Source: Microbacterium oryzae
Lineage (GTDB): Bacteria > Actinomycetota > Actinomycetes > Actinomycetales > Microbacteriaceae
Length of the DNA stretch: 64,000 nucleotides
Assembly (NCBI RefSeq): GCF_030406385.1
Contig: NZ_JAUEPM010000004.1
Location: forward strand, 186,001 to 250,000
Direction of reading: 5' to 3'
The translations under genes and the position numbers were made by a program. The first letter of the stretch is position 1. Every line of letters begins with the position of its first letter. The notes beneath the pieces were generated by a model. That model worked only from the letters and a program-made list of their open reading frames with translations, made no database searches and was not told where the DNA came from. Shown here one piece after another: positions 1 to 7,945 of this stretch.

Positions 1-2
1 CC

Positions 3-146
3 ACGCTGAGCTTCGAGGTGCCCAGCGCGCAGCTCGCGGGCTTCGGCATCAACAAGGTCACCCAGGCGGGTGCCGAGCTCGACCGCGCGCTTGGCGACCT
101 CCTTGAGGACCTGGGCCTGCCCCGCCCGACTGCGCTGCGACGCTGA
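3..146 (+). CDS. 3' end of an unrecognised protein (partial)
   Basis: The window opens inside a reading frame that runs from base 3 to a TGA at 144-146 and encodes the last 47 residues of a protein whose start lies off the left edge. The tail is rich in Leu, Ala and Glu and ends in PRPTALRR. Codon third positions are G/C rich, as in the neighbouring genes, so this is probably real coding sequence. It converges on the minus-strand gene that ends at 168. I do not recognise the family from this fragment. Confidence 0.5.
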   Translation, partial: TLSFEVPSAQLAGFGINKVTQAGAELDRALGDLLEDLGLPRPTALRR

Positions 147-167
147 CCCGGGCCCGACCGGTCGCGG

Positions 168-590
168 TCAGACCTCGAGCAGCGCCCGCAGCTCGGCGAT
201 CGAGCGCCCGAAGACGAACCGGGCGACACGAGCTCCGGGTTCCGAGGCGACCTGCACGACGGTCGCTCCGCGCGACAGGCGATCGGAGAGCCAGGCGGGA
301 TCGAGCTGAAGGAAGTAGCGGAAGTGGATCTCGACCGGCCCGCGCCACAGGGCGCGATCGGCGACCAGCAGCCGGACACCCTCGTCGACCGACCAGACCG
401 CCGTCACCGCGCCATCCACGACGATGACCCACGACCATCCGCGGGATCTGATCTCGGGCGAGTTCCGCTCGATCGCCGTGCTCAGCGGCGTGCCACGCGC
501 GACGGTCGTCACCCGCGCGTGCGACGTCATGTCGTCGCCCATCGCCACGCTGTCGCGATCGAGGCGGAGTTCGATCGCTCGCCAGGGCAC
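168..590 (-). CDS. Hypothetical protein, 140 aa
   Basis: A 140-residue protein with no family I recognise and no signal peptide or membrane segment. It has a central hydrophobic strand-rich part (WVIVVDGAVTAVW) and a C-terminal RFVFGRSIAELRALLEV segment. I chose the GTG at 590 because a TAGGCT hexamer lies exactly six bases upstream (597-602), the leaderless spacing seen repeatedly in this window. The alternative is the internal ATG of MGDDMTSHARV. It follows the CNNM gene on the same strand by only 25 bp, but its own leaderless promoter suggests separate transcription. Confidence 0.6.
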   Translation of the reverse strand: MPWRAIELRLDRDSVAMGDDMTSHARVTTVARGTPLSTAIERNSPEIRSRGWSWVIVVDGAVTAVWSVDEGVRLLVADRALWRGPVEIHFRYFLQLDPAWLSDRLSRGATVVQVASEPGARVARFVFGRSIAELRALLEV

Positions 591-596
591 GGGTTC

Positions 597-602
597 AGCC
601 TA
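597..602 (-). promoter_or_regulatory. Leaderless -10 hexamer for the 140-aa gene
   Basis: TAGGCT on the minus strand, six bases before the GTG at 590. The TANNNT-N6-start arrangement is typical of actinobacterial leaderless promoters. No convincing -35 was required for the call. Confidence 0.5.
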
Positions 603-615
603 ACCAGGGGGCGGT

Positions 616-1911
616 TCAGGCGGACATGATCGGCTCGCCCTCCTCGGCCATCCGCGGCACGACCCGGATGGCCGAGATGCGCCGTCGGTCGATCCCCGCG
701 ACCTGCAGGGTGGCGCCGGGCACCTCCACGGCGTCGCCGACCTCGGCGAGGCGACCGAGCTGCTCCATCACGAAGCCCGCGATCGTGTCGGACGAGCCAC
801 GCGGGAGCTCCAGCCCGGTGGCCTCCTCGAACTCCTGGAGGTTGAGCCGGCCGTCGAGCACGCCGCCCGTGGTCGTCGGGTCCGTCGCGGTGTCGTACTC
901 GTCGAAGATCTCGCCGACGACCTCCTCCACCAGGTCCTCCAGGGTGACGATCCCGTCGGTGCCGCCGTACTCGTCCACCACGACCGCGATGTGGTGGCTC
1001 TCCGCGCGCAGGCGGGTGAGGGTCGGCAGCAGTCGAGCGGTCGACGGGATGTACGGGATCGGCCGCACGAGCAGGCGCAGCGGTCGGTCGGGGTCCTCGG
1101 CCCCCGCTTCGAACACGTCGCGGACGTGGACGAAGCCGGTGATGTCGTCGATCGACGTGTCGGCGACCGGATAGCGCGAGAACGGCAGCTCGCGCACCTG
1201 GGCGACGGCCGCGCCGATCGTCGCCGTGTCGTCCAGCGCCACCACCTCCGGGCGCGGCCGCATGACCTCGCTGATCTGGCGTCCGCGCAGGGAGAGCACG
1301 TCGTCGAGGATGCGGCGTTCGTCCTCGGGCAGTCCCTGATGGGTGGCGACGATGTCGCGGATCTCCTCGTCGCTGATCTCGTCGGCGGTCTTGTGCGGAT
1401 CGCCGCCCAGCAGCCGGACCAGCGCATTCGTGGACACCGACAGCAGCCAGATCACCGGGCGCATGACCTTCGCGAAGCCGTCGAGCACCGGCGCCACCGC
1501 GTAGGCGAACTGCGCGTTGCGCTGGATGGCCAGTCGCTTGGGTGCGAGCTCTCCCAGCACGAGCGACAGGTACGCGATGACGAGGGTCAGCAGCACCGTG
1601 GCGATGGTGAGCGCCACCTGCTCGGAGACGCCGAGGAAGCCCAGCAGCGGCGCCACCGACGGGGCGATCGAGGTGGCGCCGTACGCGGCGGAGGCGAACC
1701 CGGCGACGGTCACCCCGATCTGCACCGCCGAGAGGAAGGTGTTGGGGTTGCGAGCGAGGGCGGCGACCTTGGCGCCGCGTCGTCCGCGCGCGGCGAGGCC
1801 GTTGAGCTGGCTCTCGCGCAGCGTGACGAGCGCCATCTCGGTGGCCGCGAAGACGCCGCCGATGAGGACGAAGGCGATGACGAGGCCGATGTTCACGAGG
1901 AGGTCGTTCAT
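616..1911 (-). CDS. CNNM/hemolysin-C family transporter-like protein (DUF21, CBS pair, CorC_HlyC)
   Basis: A 431-residue membrane protein of the UPF0053/CNNM family, associated with divalent cation (Mg/Co) efflux. The N-terminal DUF21 membrane domain (about residues 1-190) has several hydrophobic helices, starting MNDLLVNIGLVIAFVLIGG. A tandem CBS pair (about 205-330) includes VMRPRPEVVALD and the conserved VVVDEYGGTDGIVTLEDLVEE. A CorC_HlyC domain (about 345-425) closes the protein. Length and domain order are normal for the family. It lies downstream of the terC gene on the same strand, separated by a GC hairpin at 1942-1963, so it is probably transcribed separately. The substrate cannot be told from sequence. 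Confidence 0.9.
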   Translation of the reverse strand: MNDLLVNIGLVIAFVLIGGVFAATEMALVTLRESQLNGLAARGRRGAKVAALARNPNTFLSAVQIGVTVAGFASAAYGATSIAPSVAPLLGFLGVSEQVALTIATVLLTLVIAYLSLVLGELAPKRLAIQRNAQFAYAVAPVLDGFAKVMRPVIWLLSVSTNALVRLLGGDPHKTADEISDEEIRDIVATHQGLPEDERRILDDVLSLRGRQISEVMRPRPEVVALDDTATIGAAVAQVRELPFSRYPVADTSIDDITGFVHVRDVFEAGAEDPDRPLRLLVRPIPYIPSTARLLPTLTRLRAESHHIAVVVDEYGGTDGIVTLEDLVEEVVGEIFDEYDTATDPTTTGGVLDGRLNLQEFEEATGLELPRGSSDTIAGFVMEQLGRLAEVGDAVEVPGATLQVAGIDRRRISAIRVVPRMAEEGEPIMSA

Positions 1912-1941
1912 CGCGTCCGTCCCTCCCCTCGCGTGCGCGGT

Positions 1942-1963
1942 GCGCCCGGGGTCACCCGGGCGC
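1942..1963 (-). terminator. GC-rich hairpin after terC
   Basis: A 9-bp perfect inverted repeat GCGCCCGGG-GTCA-CCCGGGCGC lies about 45 bases past the terC stop and 31 bases before the CNNM start. There is no clear U-tract, so termination is likely but not certain. Confidence 0.45.
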
Positions 1964-2008
1964 CGGGACTGTCGGAGTCGGGGGACGATTCAGGACAGTG
2001 CGCGCTTG

Positions 2009-3076
2009 TCAAGAGAGTTCCTTCTCGGTGTCGTCGGCGAGGCGGTGGACGGCGGGCTTGCCGCGGTCGGCGCGGGTCTTGGCGAGGCTCGCGACGGTGG
2101 CCACCGCGATGGTCGCGCCGATGAAGAGCAGCGAGAACCAGATCGGGATCTCGGGCGCCCACTCGATGTGCTGGCCGCCGTTGATGAACGGCAGCTCGTT
2201 CACGTGCAGCGCGTGGAACACGAGCTTCACGCCGATGAAGGCGAGGATGACTGCCAGTCCCTGCGCGAGGTACACGAGGCGCTCGAGCAGTCCGCCGATG
2301 AGGAAGAACAGCTGACGCAGGCCCATGAGCGCGAACGCGTTCGCGGTGAAGACGATGTACGCCTCGTTCGTGAGGCCGTAGATCGCCGGAATCGAGTCCA
2401 CCGCGAAGATCAGGTCGATGAAGCCGATCGCGACGATCGTCAGGAACATCGGGGTGAAGAAGCGCTTGCCGTCCTGCCTCACCGTGAGGCGGTCGCCATG
2501 GTACTCGTTCGCGACCGGCAGCACTCGGCGCACGAACCGCATGAAGCGCCCGTTCGCGGGGTCCGACTCGTGGTCGCCGAACGCCTGCTTCCAGGCGAGC
2601 ACCAGCAGCAGGGCGCCGAAGAGGTAGAACACCCACGAGAAGTTCTCGATGAGCGCCGCGCCGACGGCGATGAAGGCGCCGCGCAGGATGAGGGCGATGA
2701 CGATGCCGATCATCAGCACCTTCTGCTGGTACTTCTTCGGCACCGCGAAGCCGGTCATCACGATGAGGAAGACGAAGAGGTTGTCGATCGACAGCGCCTT
2801 CTCCGTGAGGTAGCCGGCGAAGTACTCGCCGCCGTACGTCCAGCCGGAGACGACGCCGATGCCGACGCCGAACAGCAGGGCCAGGCCGATGTAGAAGGCC
2901 GACCAGCGAGCGGACTCGCCGATCGACGGCTCGTGCGGCTTCCGCACGTGCGCGAAGAACTCGTAGACGAAGAACGCGATCGTGACCGCGATCGTGATGA
3001 TCCAGACGAGGGGGGTGATGTTCAAGAAAGGCTCCAGACCTGGCGCGAACAGATTCGGCGTCAAGGTCTTCTCCAT
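2009..3076 (-). CDS. TerC/Alx family integral membrane protein, manganese-riboswitch controlled
   Basis: A 355-residue polytopic membrane protein of the TerC family (TerC, Alx, MeeF relatives), known for tellurium resistance annotation and shown in several bacteria to export manganese. About eight hydrophobic segments are visible, with the acidic intramembrane motifs typical of the family (SIDNLFVFLIVM and FAVDSIPAIYG). I chose the ATG at 3076 (MEKTLTPN) rather than an in-frame upstream start because the upstream bases form a yybP-ykoY-type riboswitch whose 3' stem runs into this start. Metallation during secretion or Mn efflux is the likely role, by family knowledge plus the riboswitch. Confidence 0.9.
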   Translation of the reverse strand: MEKTLTPNLFAPGLEPFLNITPLVWIITIAVTIAFFVYEFFAHVRKPHEPSIGESARWSAFYIGLALLFGVGIGVVSGWTYGGEYFAGYLTEKALSIDNLFVFLIVMTGFAVPKKYQQKVLMIGIVIALILRGAFIAVGAALIENFSWVFYLFGALLLVLAWKQAFGDHESDPANGRFMRFVRRVLPVANEYHGDRLTVRQDGKRFFTPMFLTIVAIGFIDLIFAVDSIPAIYGLTNEAYIVFTANAFALMGLRQLFFLIGGLLERLVYLAQGLAVILAFIGVKLVFHALHVNELPFINGGQHIEWAPEIPIWFSLLFIGATIAVATVASLAKTRADRGKPAVHRLADDTEKELS

Positions 3077-3165
3077 CCCGGAGGACCGGTGACCCGGGAT
3101 GCGATGCATCCGTAATGACGAGCCGACCGTGTCGGAGTACTCCCCTTGGACTTGCGAGCCTAGCG
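3077..3165 (-). ncRNA. yybP-ykoY (manganese) riboswitch upstream of terC
   Basis: On the minus strand the leader contains CCAAGGGGAGUACUCC, followed about 20 nt later by the second conserved element, GUCAUUACGG. These are the two loop signatures of the yybP-ykoY motif, a Mn2+ sensor (Rfam RF00080 as I know it). Next come a GGAUGC-AUC-GCAUCC hairpin and a CCCGG...CCGGG helix that overlaps the terC ATG at 3076, which suggests control of translation initiation. A TAGGCT hexamer just upstream is a plausible -10. The linked gene (TerC) is the classic partner. Confidence 0.85.
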
Positions 3166-3263
3166 CAGCAGGCTATGCAGGGGCTGTGAGCGGTGTTCCC
3201 GATGTCCATGCCGCGAGAACCGCACCACGGAATCGGATGGCCAGGACGACGGTGACGGAGATC

Positions 3264-4646
3264 TCAGTCGCCGCCGCCGAACTCGCTGACCGGCGCCATG
3301 TCGGCGAATCGCGAGTAGTGGCCCTGGAACGCGACCTCGAGGTTCGCCGTCGGGCCATTGCGGTGCTTGGCGACGATGATCTCGGCGCCGCCGGGGTTGT
3401 CGTTCTTGTCGTACACCGACGGACGGTGGAGCAGCATGACCATGTCGGCGTCCTGCTCGATCGATCCCGACTCTCGCAGGTCGCTGACCTGGGGGCGCTT
3501 GTCCTGACGCTGCTCGGGGCCACGGTTCAGCTGTGACAGCGCGATGACCGGCACCTGGATCTCCTTCGCGAGCAGCTTCAGCGCACGCGAGAACTCCGAG
3601 ACCTCCTGCTGACGCGACTCGACCTTCTTGCCGCTCGTCATGAGCTGGAGGTAGTCGATGATGACCATCTTCAGGCCCACACGCTGCTTGAGGCGGCGGC
3701 ACTTCGCCCGGATCTCCACGAGCGTCATGTTCGGGCTGTCGTCGATGTAGAGCGGCGCGTCGTTGATGCGGCCCCGGGTGGACGCGACCGTGGTCCAGTC
3801 GCGCGAGTCGAGCGTCCCCTTGCGCATCGACTGCAGCGGGATGGCGCCTTCCGCGCTGAGCAGGCGCATCGCGATCTCGCTGCGCCCCATCTCGAGCGAG
3901 AAGAAGATCGTGGGCATGTCGTTCTTGATCGCGGCGGCGCGGGCGAAGTCGAGCGCGAGCGTGGACTTTCCCATGGCGGGGCGGGCGGCGATGATGATCA
4001 TCTGCCCGCCGTGCAGGCCGTTGGTGAGCTGATCGAGCTCGGTGAAGCCGGTGGGGATGCCCGTCATCTGGCCGTCGCGACCGCGTGCCGCCTCGATCTC
4101 GTCGACGGCGGCATCGACGGCCACGGTCAGCGGCACGTAGTCCTCGGTCTGCTCGGTGCCGGTGACGTTGTAGATCTCCGCCTGCGCGGCGTTGACGAGC
4201 TCCACGGCCTCGCCCTGGCCCTGGTAGCCCATCTGCGCGATCTTCGTGCCGGCGTCGACCAGGCGACGCAGCAGCGCACGCTCGGCGACGATGCTGGCGT
4301 AGTACCCGGCATTGGCGGCCGTCGGCACGATCGACGTCAGCGAGTGGAGGTAGTCCGCGCCACCCGCGCGCTGCAGGTCGCCGGTCTTGATGAGCTCGTC
4401 GGTGACGGCCACGACGTCGGTGGGCTCGCCGTGCGAGTACAGCGACAGGATGGCTTCGAAGATGACCTCGTGCTTGGGCACGTAGAAGTCGGGGCCGCGG
4501 AGGGTCTCGATGACATCGGCGACCGCATCCTTCGACAGGAGCATGCCGCCGAGCGTGCTCTGCTCGGCGATCACGTCGTGCGGCGGCGTTCTGTCCCGCT
4601 CGCGAGGCCCTGCGAGACGGTCTTCCCCGATTTCAGCGATCGACAC
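3264..4646 (-). CDS. dnaB: Replicative DNA helicase DnaB
   Basis: A 460-residue hexameric replicative helicase that unwinds DNA at the fork and pairs with primase. The N-terminal DnaB_N domain is at about residues 20-130 and the RecA-like domain at 180-450. Walker A is ARPAMGKST (221-229), and the MVIIDYLQLM strand and SQLNRGPEQR segment are typical. There is no intein, unlike some actinobacterial DnaBs. The open frame extends to 4973, but I place the start at the GTG at 4646 (VSIAEIGEDR), which has an AGAAGGAG ribosome site about 6 nt upstream. Residues before it do not resemble DnaB. It sits downstream of rplI beyond a strong terminator. Confidence 0.95.
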   Translation of the reverse strand: MSIAEIGEDRLAGPRERDRTPPHDVIAEQSTLGGMLLSKDAVADVIETLRGPDFYVPKHEVIFEAILSLYSHGEPTDVVAVTDELIKTGDLQRAGGADYLHSLTSIVPTAANAGYYASIVAERALLRRLVDAGTKIAQMGYQGQGEAVELVNAAQAEIYNVTGTEQTEDYVPLTVAVDAAVDEIEAARGRDGQMTGIPTGFTELDQLTNGLHGGQMIIIAARPAMGKSTLALDFARAAAIKNDMPTIFFSLEMGRSEIAMRLLSAEGAIPLQSMRKGTLDSRDWTTVASTRGRINDAPLYIDDSPNMTLVEIRAKCRRLKQRVGLKMVIIDYLQLMTSGKKVESRQQEVSEFSRALKLLAKEIQVPVIALSQLNRGPEQRQDKRPQVSDLRESGSIEQDADMVMLLHRPSVYDKNDNPGGAEIIVAKHRNGPTANLEVAFQGHYSRFADMAPVSEFGGGD

Positions 4647-4758
4647 GCGCGCTCCTTCTCTCGGCCCCTCGCGGGGGTGATCCACTCCATGACAGCAGCG
4701 ACCACCGACACCCGCCTGGACGAGAGTAAGGGCCCGCTTCCCACCGACCAAAGCAACC

Positions 4759-4939
4759 TGTGGATAACTCTGTGGAGGAGCTCTGCAAAACGCCGTGATA
4801 CGTGTGGAATCGGCCTGTGGACAGAAAAGACTCGCCGGGCGATCTCGGCCTGCGAAAGTTACCTGCACCTGGCCTTTTACTTTCACACAACCTGTGGAGA
4901 GATATGTGGTTAAACGTGTACTTGAAGGTTTGTGGTAGT
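4759..4939 (-). promoter_or_regulatory. Cluster of DnaA-box-like repeats upstream of dnaB
   Basis: Seven TGTGG-containing 9-mers, all in the same orientation, lie in 181 bp of the dnaB leader. They start at 4759 (TGTGGATAA, the exact complement of the consensus DnaA box TTATCCACA), 4771, 4803, 4816, 4893, 4905 (TGTGGTTAA, one mismatch) and 4931. Two pairs are spaced 12 bp apart and one 13 bp. The segment is A/T-richer than its surroundings. No gene lies in 4647-5064. This could be a DnaA-regulated dnaB promoter or a DnaA-titrating site; it is not oriC by context because dnaA and dnaN are absent. Confidence 0.6.
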
Positions 4940-5013
4940 TCACCGGGACTGTGTACAACAACCTCGCCAGCACGCTGATATCTCAGCGCTGGGAGCGCTC
5001 CTCATGACACGCA

Positions 5014-5047
5014 GAAGCGGCGCGGATCCGAGGATCCGCGCCGCTTC
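5014..5047 (-). terminator. Strong hairpin terminator after rplI
   Basis: A perfect 16-bp inverted repeat, GAAGCGGCGCGGATCC and its complement, with a 2-base centre, starting 18 bases after the rplI stop. No U-tract follows on the minus strand. It ends the rpsF-ssb-rpsR-rplI operon. Confidence 0.8.
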
Positions 5048-5064
5048 CGGGCGTTCGCGAGAAC

Positions 5065-5520
5065 TTACTTCTTGAGCGCGATGACCTGCAGCGGGATGAC
5101 CGCGGTCACCTCGTCGTGCAGACGCACGAGCGCCTCGTGGTCGCCGACGACCTTGATGGGGGACGGCAGCGTGATGGTGCGCTTGTCCAGCTGGCCGAGG
5201 CCGGCCTCCGCCACCGCGGCGGCGATGTCGGCCGGCTTGACCGAGCCGAACAGACGACCCTCGGCGCCGGCCTTGACGGCCAGACGCACGCGGGCGTTCT
5301 CGAGGGTGTTCTTCAGGGCGACCGCGTCGTCGTGCGACGCGATGGCGCGAGCTTCGCGGGATGCGCGGATGTCCGCGACCTGCTTCTCGCCACCGCGGCT
5401 CCACGCCACGGCGAAGCCCTGGGGGATGAGGTAGTTACGGGCGTAGCCGTCCTTGACCTCGATCACGTCTCCGGCGCTGCCCAGGCCGTCGACCTCGTTT
5501 GTGAGAATCAGCTTCGACAT
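5065..5520 (-). CDS. rplI: 50S ribosomal protein L9
   Basis: 151 residues, full length for L9, which bridges the L1 stalk region of the 50S subunit through two globular domains joined by a long helix. The start [31 protein letters not shown] is the L9 signature, with the GxxGDxxxVxxGYxRNxL pattern intact. It is the last gene of the rpsF operon, 9 bp after rpsR, and is followed by a strong terminator. A GGAGC ribosome site precedes the ATG. Confidence 0.98.
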   Translation of the reverse strand: MSKLILTNEVDGLGSAGDVIEVKDGYARNYLIPQGFAVAWSRGGEKQVADIRASREARAIASHDDAVALKNTLENARVRLAVKAGAEGRLFGSVKPADIAAAVAEAGLGQLDKRTITLPSPIKVVGDHEALVRLHDEVTAVIPLQVIALKK

Positions 5521-5529
5521 GGGTGCTCC

Positions 5530-5784
5530 TTAGCGGCCAGCGCCTGCGTAGGGCAGGAGCGCCATCTCGCGTGCGTTCTTGATCGCACGGGCGATCAGGC
5601 GCTGCTCCTGCACCGAGACACCGGTGATACGACGGGCGCGGATCTTCCCACGCTCCGAGATGAACTTGCGAAGGGTCGCGACGTCCTTGTAGTCAATGAC
5701 GCCGACCCGGATCGACTTCGCGGGAGCGGCGTTCTTCGCGCCCTTCCGCGGCTTGCGGCGGTCGCCGCTCGACTTTCCAGCCAT
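5530..5784 (-). CDS. rpsR: 30S ribosomal protein S18
   Basis: 84 residues, the usual size of S18, which forms a heterodimer with S6 on the platform of the 30S subunit. The core [27 protein letters not shown] is diagnostic. The ATG at 5784 ([11 protein letters not shown]) gives a normal basic N-terminus; longer in-frame extensions run into ssb. It has no CXXC zinc motif, so it is the zinc-independent form. It lies 31 bp downstream of ssb in the same operon. Confidence 0.97.
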   Translation of the reverse strand: MAGKSSGDRRKPRKGAKNAAPAKSIRVGVIDYKDVATLRKFISERGKIRARRITGVSVQEQRLIARAIKNAREMALLPYAGAGR

Positions 5785-5815
5785 GTTGGGTCCTTTAGAG
5801 AGATTGAGTCCTGAA

Positions 5816-6385
5816 TCAGAACGGGGTGTCGTCCGAGAACGACCCCGGGGTGCTCCATGCGTCGGCGCCGGACTGGCCGGGTGTCGCCCAGGGCTCCTCC
5901 GAGACCTGCTGCTGCGGACGCTGCTGCTGCTGCTGGCCGTAGCCACCACCACCCGCGTTGCCGCCGCCGTAGTTCCCGCCGCCGGCGTTGCCGCCGCCGT
6001 AGTTGTTCCCGCCGCCGCCACCGGCAGCGCGGGTCACCTGTGCCGTCGCGTACCGCAGCGAGGGGCCGATCTCGTCGATCTCGAGCTCGATGGAGGTGCG
6101 GCGTTCGCCCTCCTTCGTCTCGTAGGAGCGCTGACGCAGCCGGCCCTGCGCGATGACGCGCATGCCCTTCGTCAGCGATCCGGCGACGTGCTCGGCGAAC
6201 TCGCGCCACACGCTGGCACGGAGGAACAGGGCTTCGCCGTCCTTCCACTCGCCGGACGCACGATCGAAGTTGCGCGGCGTCGAGGCGATCGTGAAGTTCG
6301 CCACCGGCAGGCCGTTCTGCGTGTAACGCAGCTCGGGGTCAGCCGTGAGGTTCCCCACGACGGTGATGACGGTTTCGCCTGCCAT
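5816..6385 (-). CDS. ssb: Single-stranded DNA-binding protein
   Basis: 189 residues. The N-terminal OB fold (about 1-110, [20 protein letters not shown]) binds single-stranded DNA as a tetramer. A Gly/Asn/Gln-rich disordered linker follows (repeats of [12 protein letters not shown]). The acidic tail DDTPF docks repair and replication partners. The Gly-rich linker with QQQQQ is usual for the actinobacterial replicative SSB. It lies 6 bp after rpsF, so it is co-transcribed and probably translationally coupled. Confidence 0.97.
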   Translation of the reverse strand: MAGETVITVVGNLTADPELRYTQNGLPVANFTIASTPRNFDRASGEWKDGEALFLRASVWREFAEHVAGSLTKGMRVIAQGRLRQRSYETKEGERRTSIELEIDEIGPSLRYATAQVTRAAGGGGGNNYGGGNAGGGNYGGGNAGGGGYGQQQQQRPQQQVSEEPWATPGQSGADAWSTPGSFSDDTPF

Positions 6386-6391
6386 GGTGCG

Positions 6392-6754
6392 TTAGGCCTT
6401 CGCCGCCGTCTTGCGAGCTGCCTTGTCCTCGGCGCGCTTGGCCTCGGCAGCCACCAGAGCGATGGCCTCCTCGGCACGCAGCACCTTGGTGCGCATGATC
6501 AGCTCGTTGAGCTTGAGCTGGCGGTCGAGCTCGACCGTCGCCTCGCTCGTCGCGGTGAAGTTGACGACGGCGTAGATGCCCTCGTTCTTCTTCTGGATCT
6601 CGTATGCCAGACGGCGCTTGCCCCAGATGTCGACGTTCTCGATCGATCCACCGCTGGTGGTGATGACCGACAGGAACTTGTCGAGGTGTGCGGGAACCTG
6701 GCGCTCGTCGACCTCAGGCTGGATGATGACCATGAGTTCGTACTGGTGCGTCAC
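6392..6754 (-). CDS. rpsF: 30S ribosomal protein S6
   Basis: 120 residues. S6 partners S18 on the 30S platform. The start [19 protein letters not shown] and [21 protein letters not shown] segments are S6 signatures. The GTG at 6754 follows a strong GAAGGAGGTGG ribosome site. It is the first gene of the rpsF-ssb-rpsR-rplI operon, with a hairpin-bearing leader of about 107 nt that may be an S6:S18 autoregulatory site. Confidence 0.97.
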   Translation of the reverse strand: MTHQYELMVIIQPEVDERQVPAHLDKFLSVITTSGGSIENVDIWGKRRLAYEIQKKNEGIYAVVNFTATSEATVELDRQLKLNELIMRTKVLRAEEAIALVAAEAKRAEDKAARKTAAKA

Positions 6755-6780
6755 TTACCCACCTCCTTCGGACTTGAACG

Positions 6781-6803
6781 GATGCCGGGCATTTCCCGGC
6801 ATC
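6781..6803 (-). promoter_or_regulatory. Hairpin in the rpsF leader, candidate S6:S18 autoregulatory element
   Basis: A perfect 9-bp stem GATGCCGGG...CCCGGCATC with a 5-nt loop sits 27 bases before the rpsF start, and a GUCCGAAGGAGG segment follows it. In many bacteria the S6:S18 dimer binds an rpsF leader hairpin carrying a conserved CCG. I see the hairpin directly. Its equivalence to that element is inference. Confidence 0.35.
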
Positions 6804-6867
6804 AGGAGGGTGTGTGCATGTCGGCGGCTTGCTGCAGACAGGGCTGCTGCGGCCGCACAACCTTCAT

Positions 6868-6897
6868 AGCGTACCCGATGAGGGGCGCTTGACCCAA
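6868..6897 (-). promoter_or_regulatory. Candidate promoter of the rpsF operon
   Basis: On the minus strand TTGGGT (6892-6897) and TACGCT (6868-6873) are separated by 18 bases, giving a start of transcription near 6861 and a leader of about 107 nt. Confidence 0.4.
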
Positions 6898-6927
6898 GCC
6901 GAGAGGAAGACGGATGGCCGGGGCCGG

Positions 6928-7836
6928 TCAGAACGTGAGCGACGCCTCGTCGTCGACGGACAGCGAGAGCACCACGGTCTCCACGACGTCGTGCGCCTCG
7001 ATCCGCCGCTCGACCTCGCGCAGGCGCCGCGCGGCGTCGTGCTCGCGGGCGTCGCCGGCGAGGTCCACCTCGGCCACGAGGAACAGCCGATTGGGCCCGA
7101 CGTACTCGATGTGCAGGTAGGTGACGCGCTCGATGTCTGACGACTTCAGGAGCGCGCGTCCCACCCGCGCCCGCAGCTGCGAGGAGACGTTCGTCCCCAC
7201 GAGGAACGCCATGTTCCGCCCGATGAGGATGACCGCGACGATGCCGAGCAGCACGCCGACGAGAATCGACCCGATCGCATCCCACGCGGCCACGCCGGTG
7301 ATCTGGTGCAGGGCGATGGAGCCGCCGGCGATCACGAGGCCGACGAGCGCCGCGGCATCCTCGAAGAACACCGCGCGCAGCGTCGTGTCGCTCGTGTCGA
7401 TCACGAAGTCCCACGTCGAGGAGCCGCGCTGCCGTGCCAGCCGACGCGAGCGCACGAGCGCCTGCACGAACGAGGCGCCCTCCAGCACGAAGGCGATCGC
7501 GAGCACGACGTAGGCGACGACGGGGCTCTCGACCGGTTCATCCGCCGCGAGCTCCTGGATGCCGTGCATGATCGACACGATCGACCCGGCGGTGAAGATG
7601 CCGAATGCCGCGATGAGCGACCAGACGAAGGCGCTTCGTCCGTACCCGAGCGGATGGCGGGCATCCTTCTTCCGGGCGCCGCGGCGGTCGGCGATCAGCA
7701 GGAACACCTCGTTGCCCGCGTCGGCCCAGGAGTGGGCGGCCTCGGCCACCATCGACGCCGATGAGGTCATGACGGCGGCGACGGTCTTCGCGATGGCGAC
7801 GAGCACGTTGGCCAGGAAAGCGATGAGCACCGTCAC
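6928..7836 (-). CDS. Cation diffusion facilitator (CDF) family transporter
   Basis: 302 residues. CDF proteins export Zn2+, Mn2+, Fe2+ or Co2+ in exchange for protons. About six membrane helices are visible, with the paired metal-site motifs AAHSWADAGNEVF (helix II, HxxxD) and EDAAALVGLV (helix V, ExxAA). A C-terminal cytoplasmic dimerisation domain of about 80 residues (residues ~215-302) ends the protein. The GTG at 7836 has TAGCCT six bases upstream, so it is probably leaderless. Metal specificity cannot be called, although the nearby terC riboswitch shows the strain manages Mn actively. Confidence 0.88.
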   Translation of the reverse strand: MTVLIAFLANVLVAIAKTVAAVMTSSASMVAEAAHSWADAGNEVFLLIADRRGARKKDARHPLGYGRSAFVWSLIAAFGIFTAGSIVSIMHGIQELAADEPVESPVVAYVVLAIAFVLEGASFVQALVRSRRLARQRGSSTWDFVIDTSDTTLRAVFFEDAAALVGLVIAGGSIALHQITGVAAWDAIGSILVGVLLGIVAVILIGRNMAFLVGTNVSSQLRARVGRALLKSSDIERVTYLHIEYVGPNRLFLVAEVDLAGDAREHDAARRLREVERRIEAHDVVETVVLSLSVDDEASLTF

Positions 7837-7842
7837 CCGGTC

Positions 7843-7848
7843 AGGCTA
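7843..7848 (-). promoter_or_regulatory. Leaderless -10 hexamer for the CDF gene
   Basis: TAGCCT on the minus strand, six bases before the GTG at 7836. Confidence 0.5.
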
Positions 7849-7863
7849 CTCCCGCCCCGATAC

Positions 7864-7929
7864 CCGGTTCGCCAGTGCGGGCGACACGCTCCGTGGCCGA
7901 CAACCGGTTCCCCCGCACTGGCGAACCGG
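7864..7929. repeat. Long-armed intergenic palindrome
   Basis: A perfect 18-bp inverted repeat (arms CCGGTTCGCCAGTGCGGG at 7864-7881 and its complement at 7912-7929) flanks a 30-bp centre that contains a further AACCGGTT palindrome. It lies between the CDF gene and the end of the phosphatase operon. It could act as a terminator for the operon, but its architecture resembles the nested palindrome at 19393-19470, so a dispersed repeat element is possible. Confidence 0.6.
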
Positions 7930-7945
7930 AAGAAGCCTGCAGACG

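Noticed and set aside
991..3115. Long plus-strand open frames over the CNNM and terC genes
   Set aside because: They are high-GC shadows of the minus-strand genes, rich in Arg, His, Asp and Glu with no domain features.
4759..4939. The DnaA-box-like cluster as the chromosome origin
   Set aside because: dnaA, dnaN and rpmH are not adjacent and no unwinding-type A/T tract is present; a dnaB regulatory role fits better.
4647..4973. Longer DnaB N-terminus reaching 4973
   Set aside because: The extra residues do not resemble DnaB, cover the repeat cluster, and a good ribosome site precedes the GTG at 4646.
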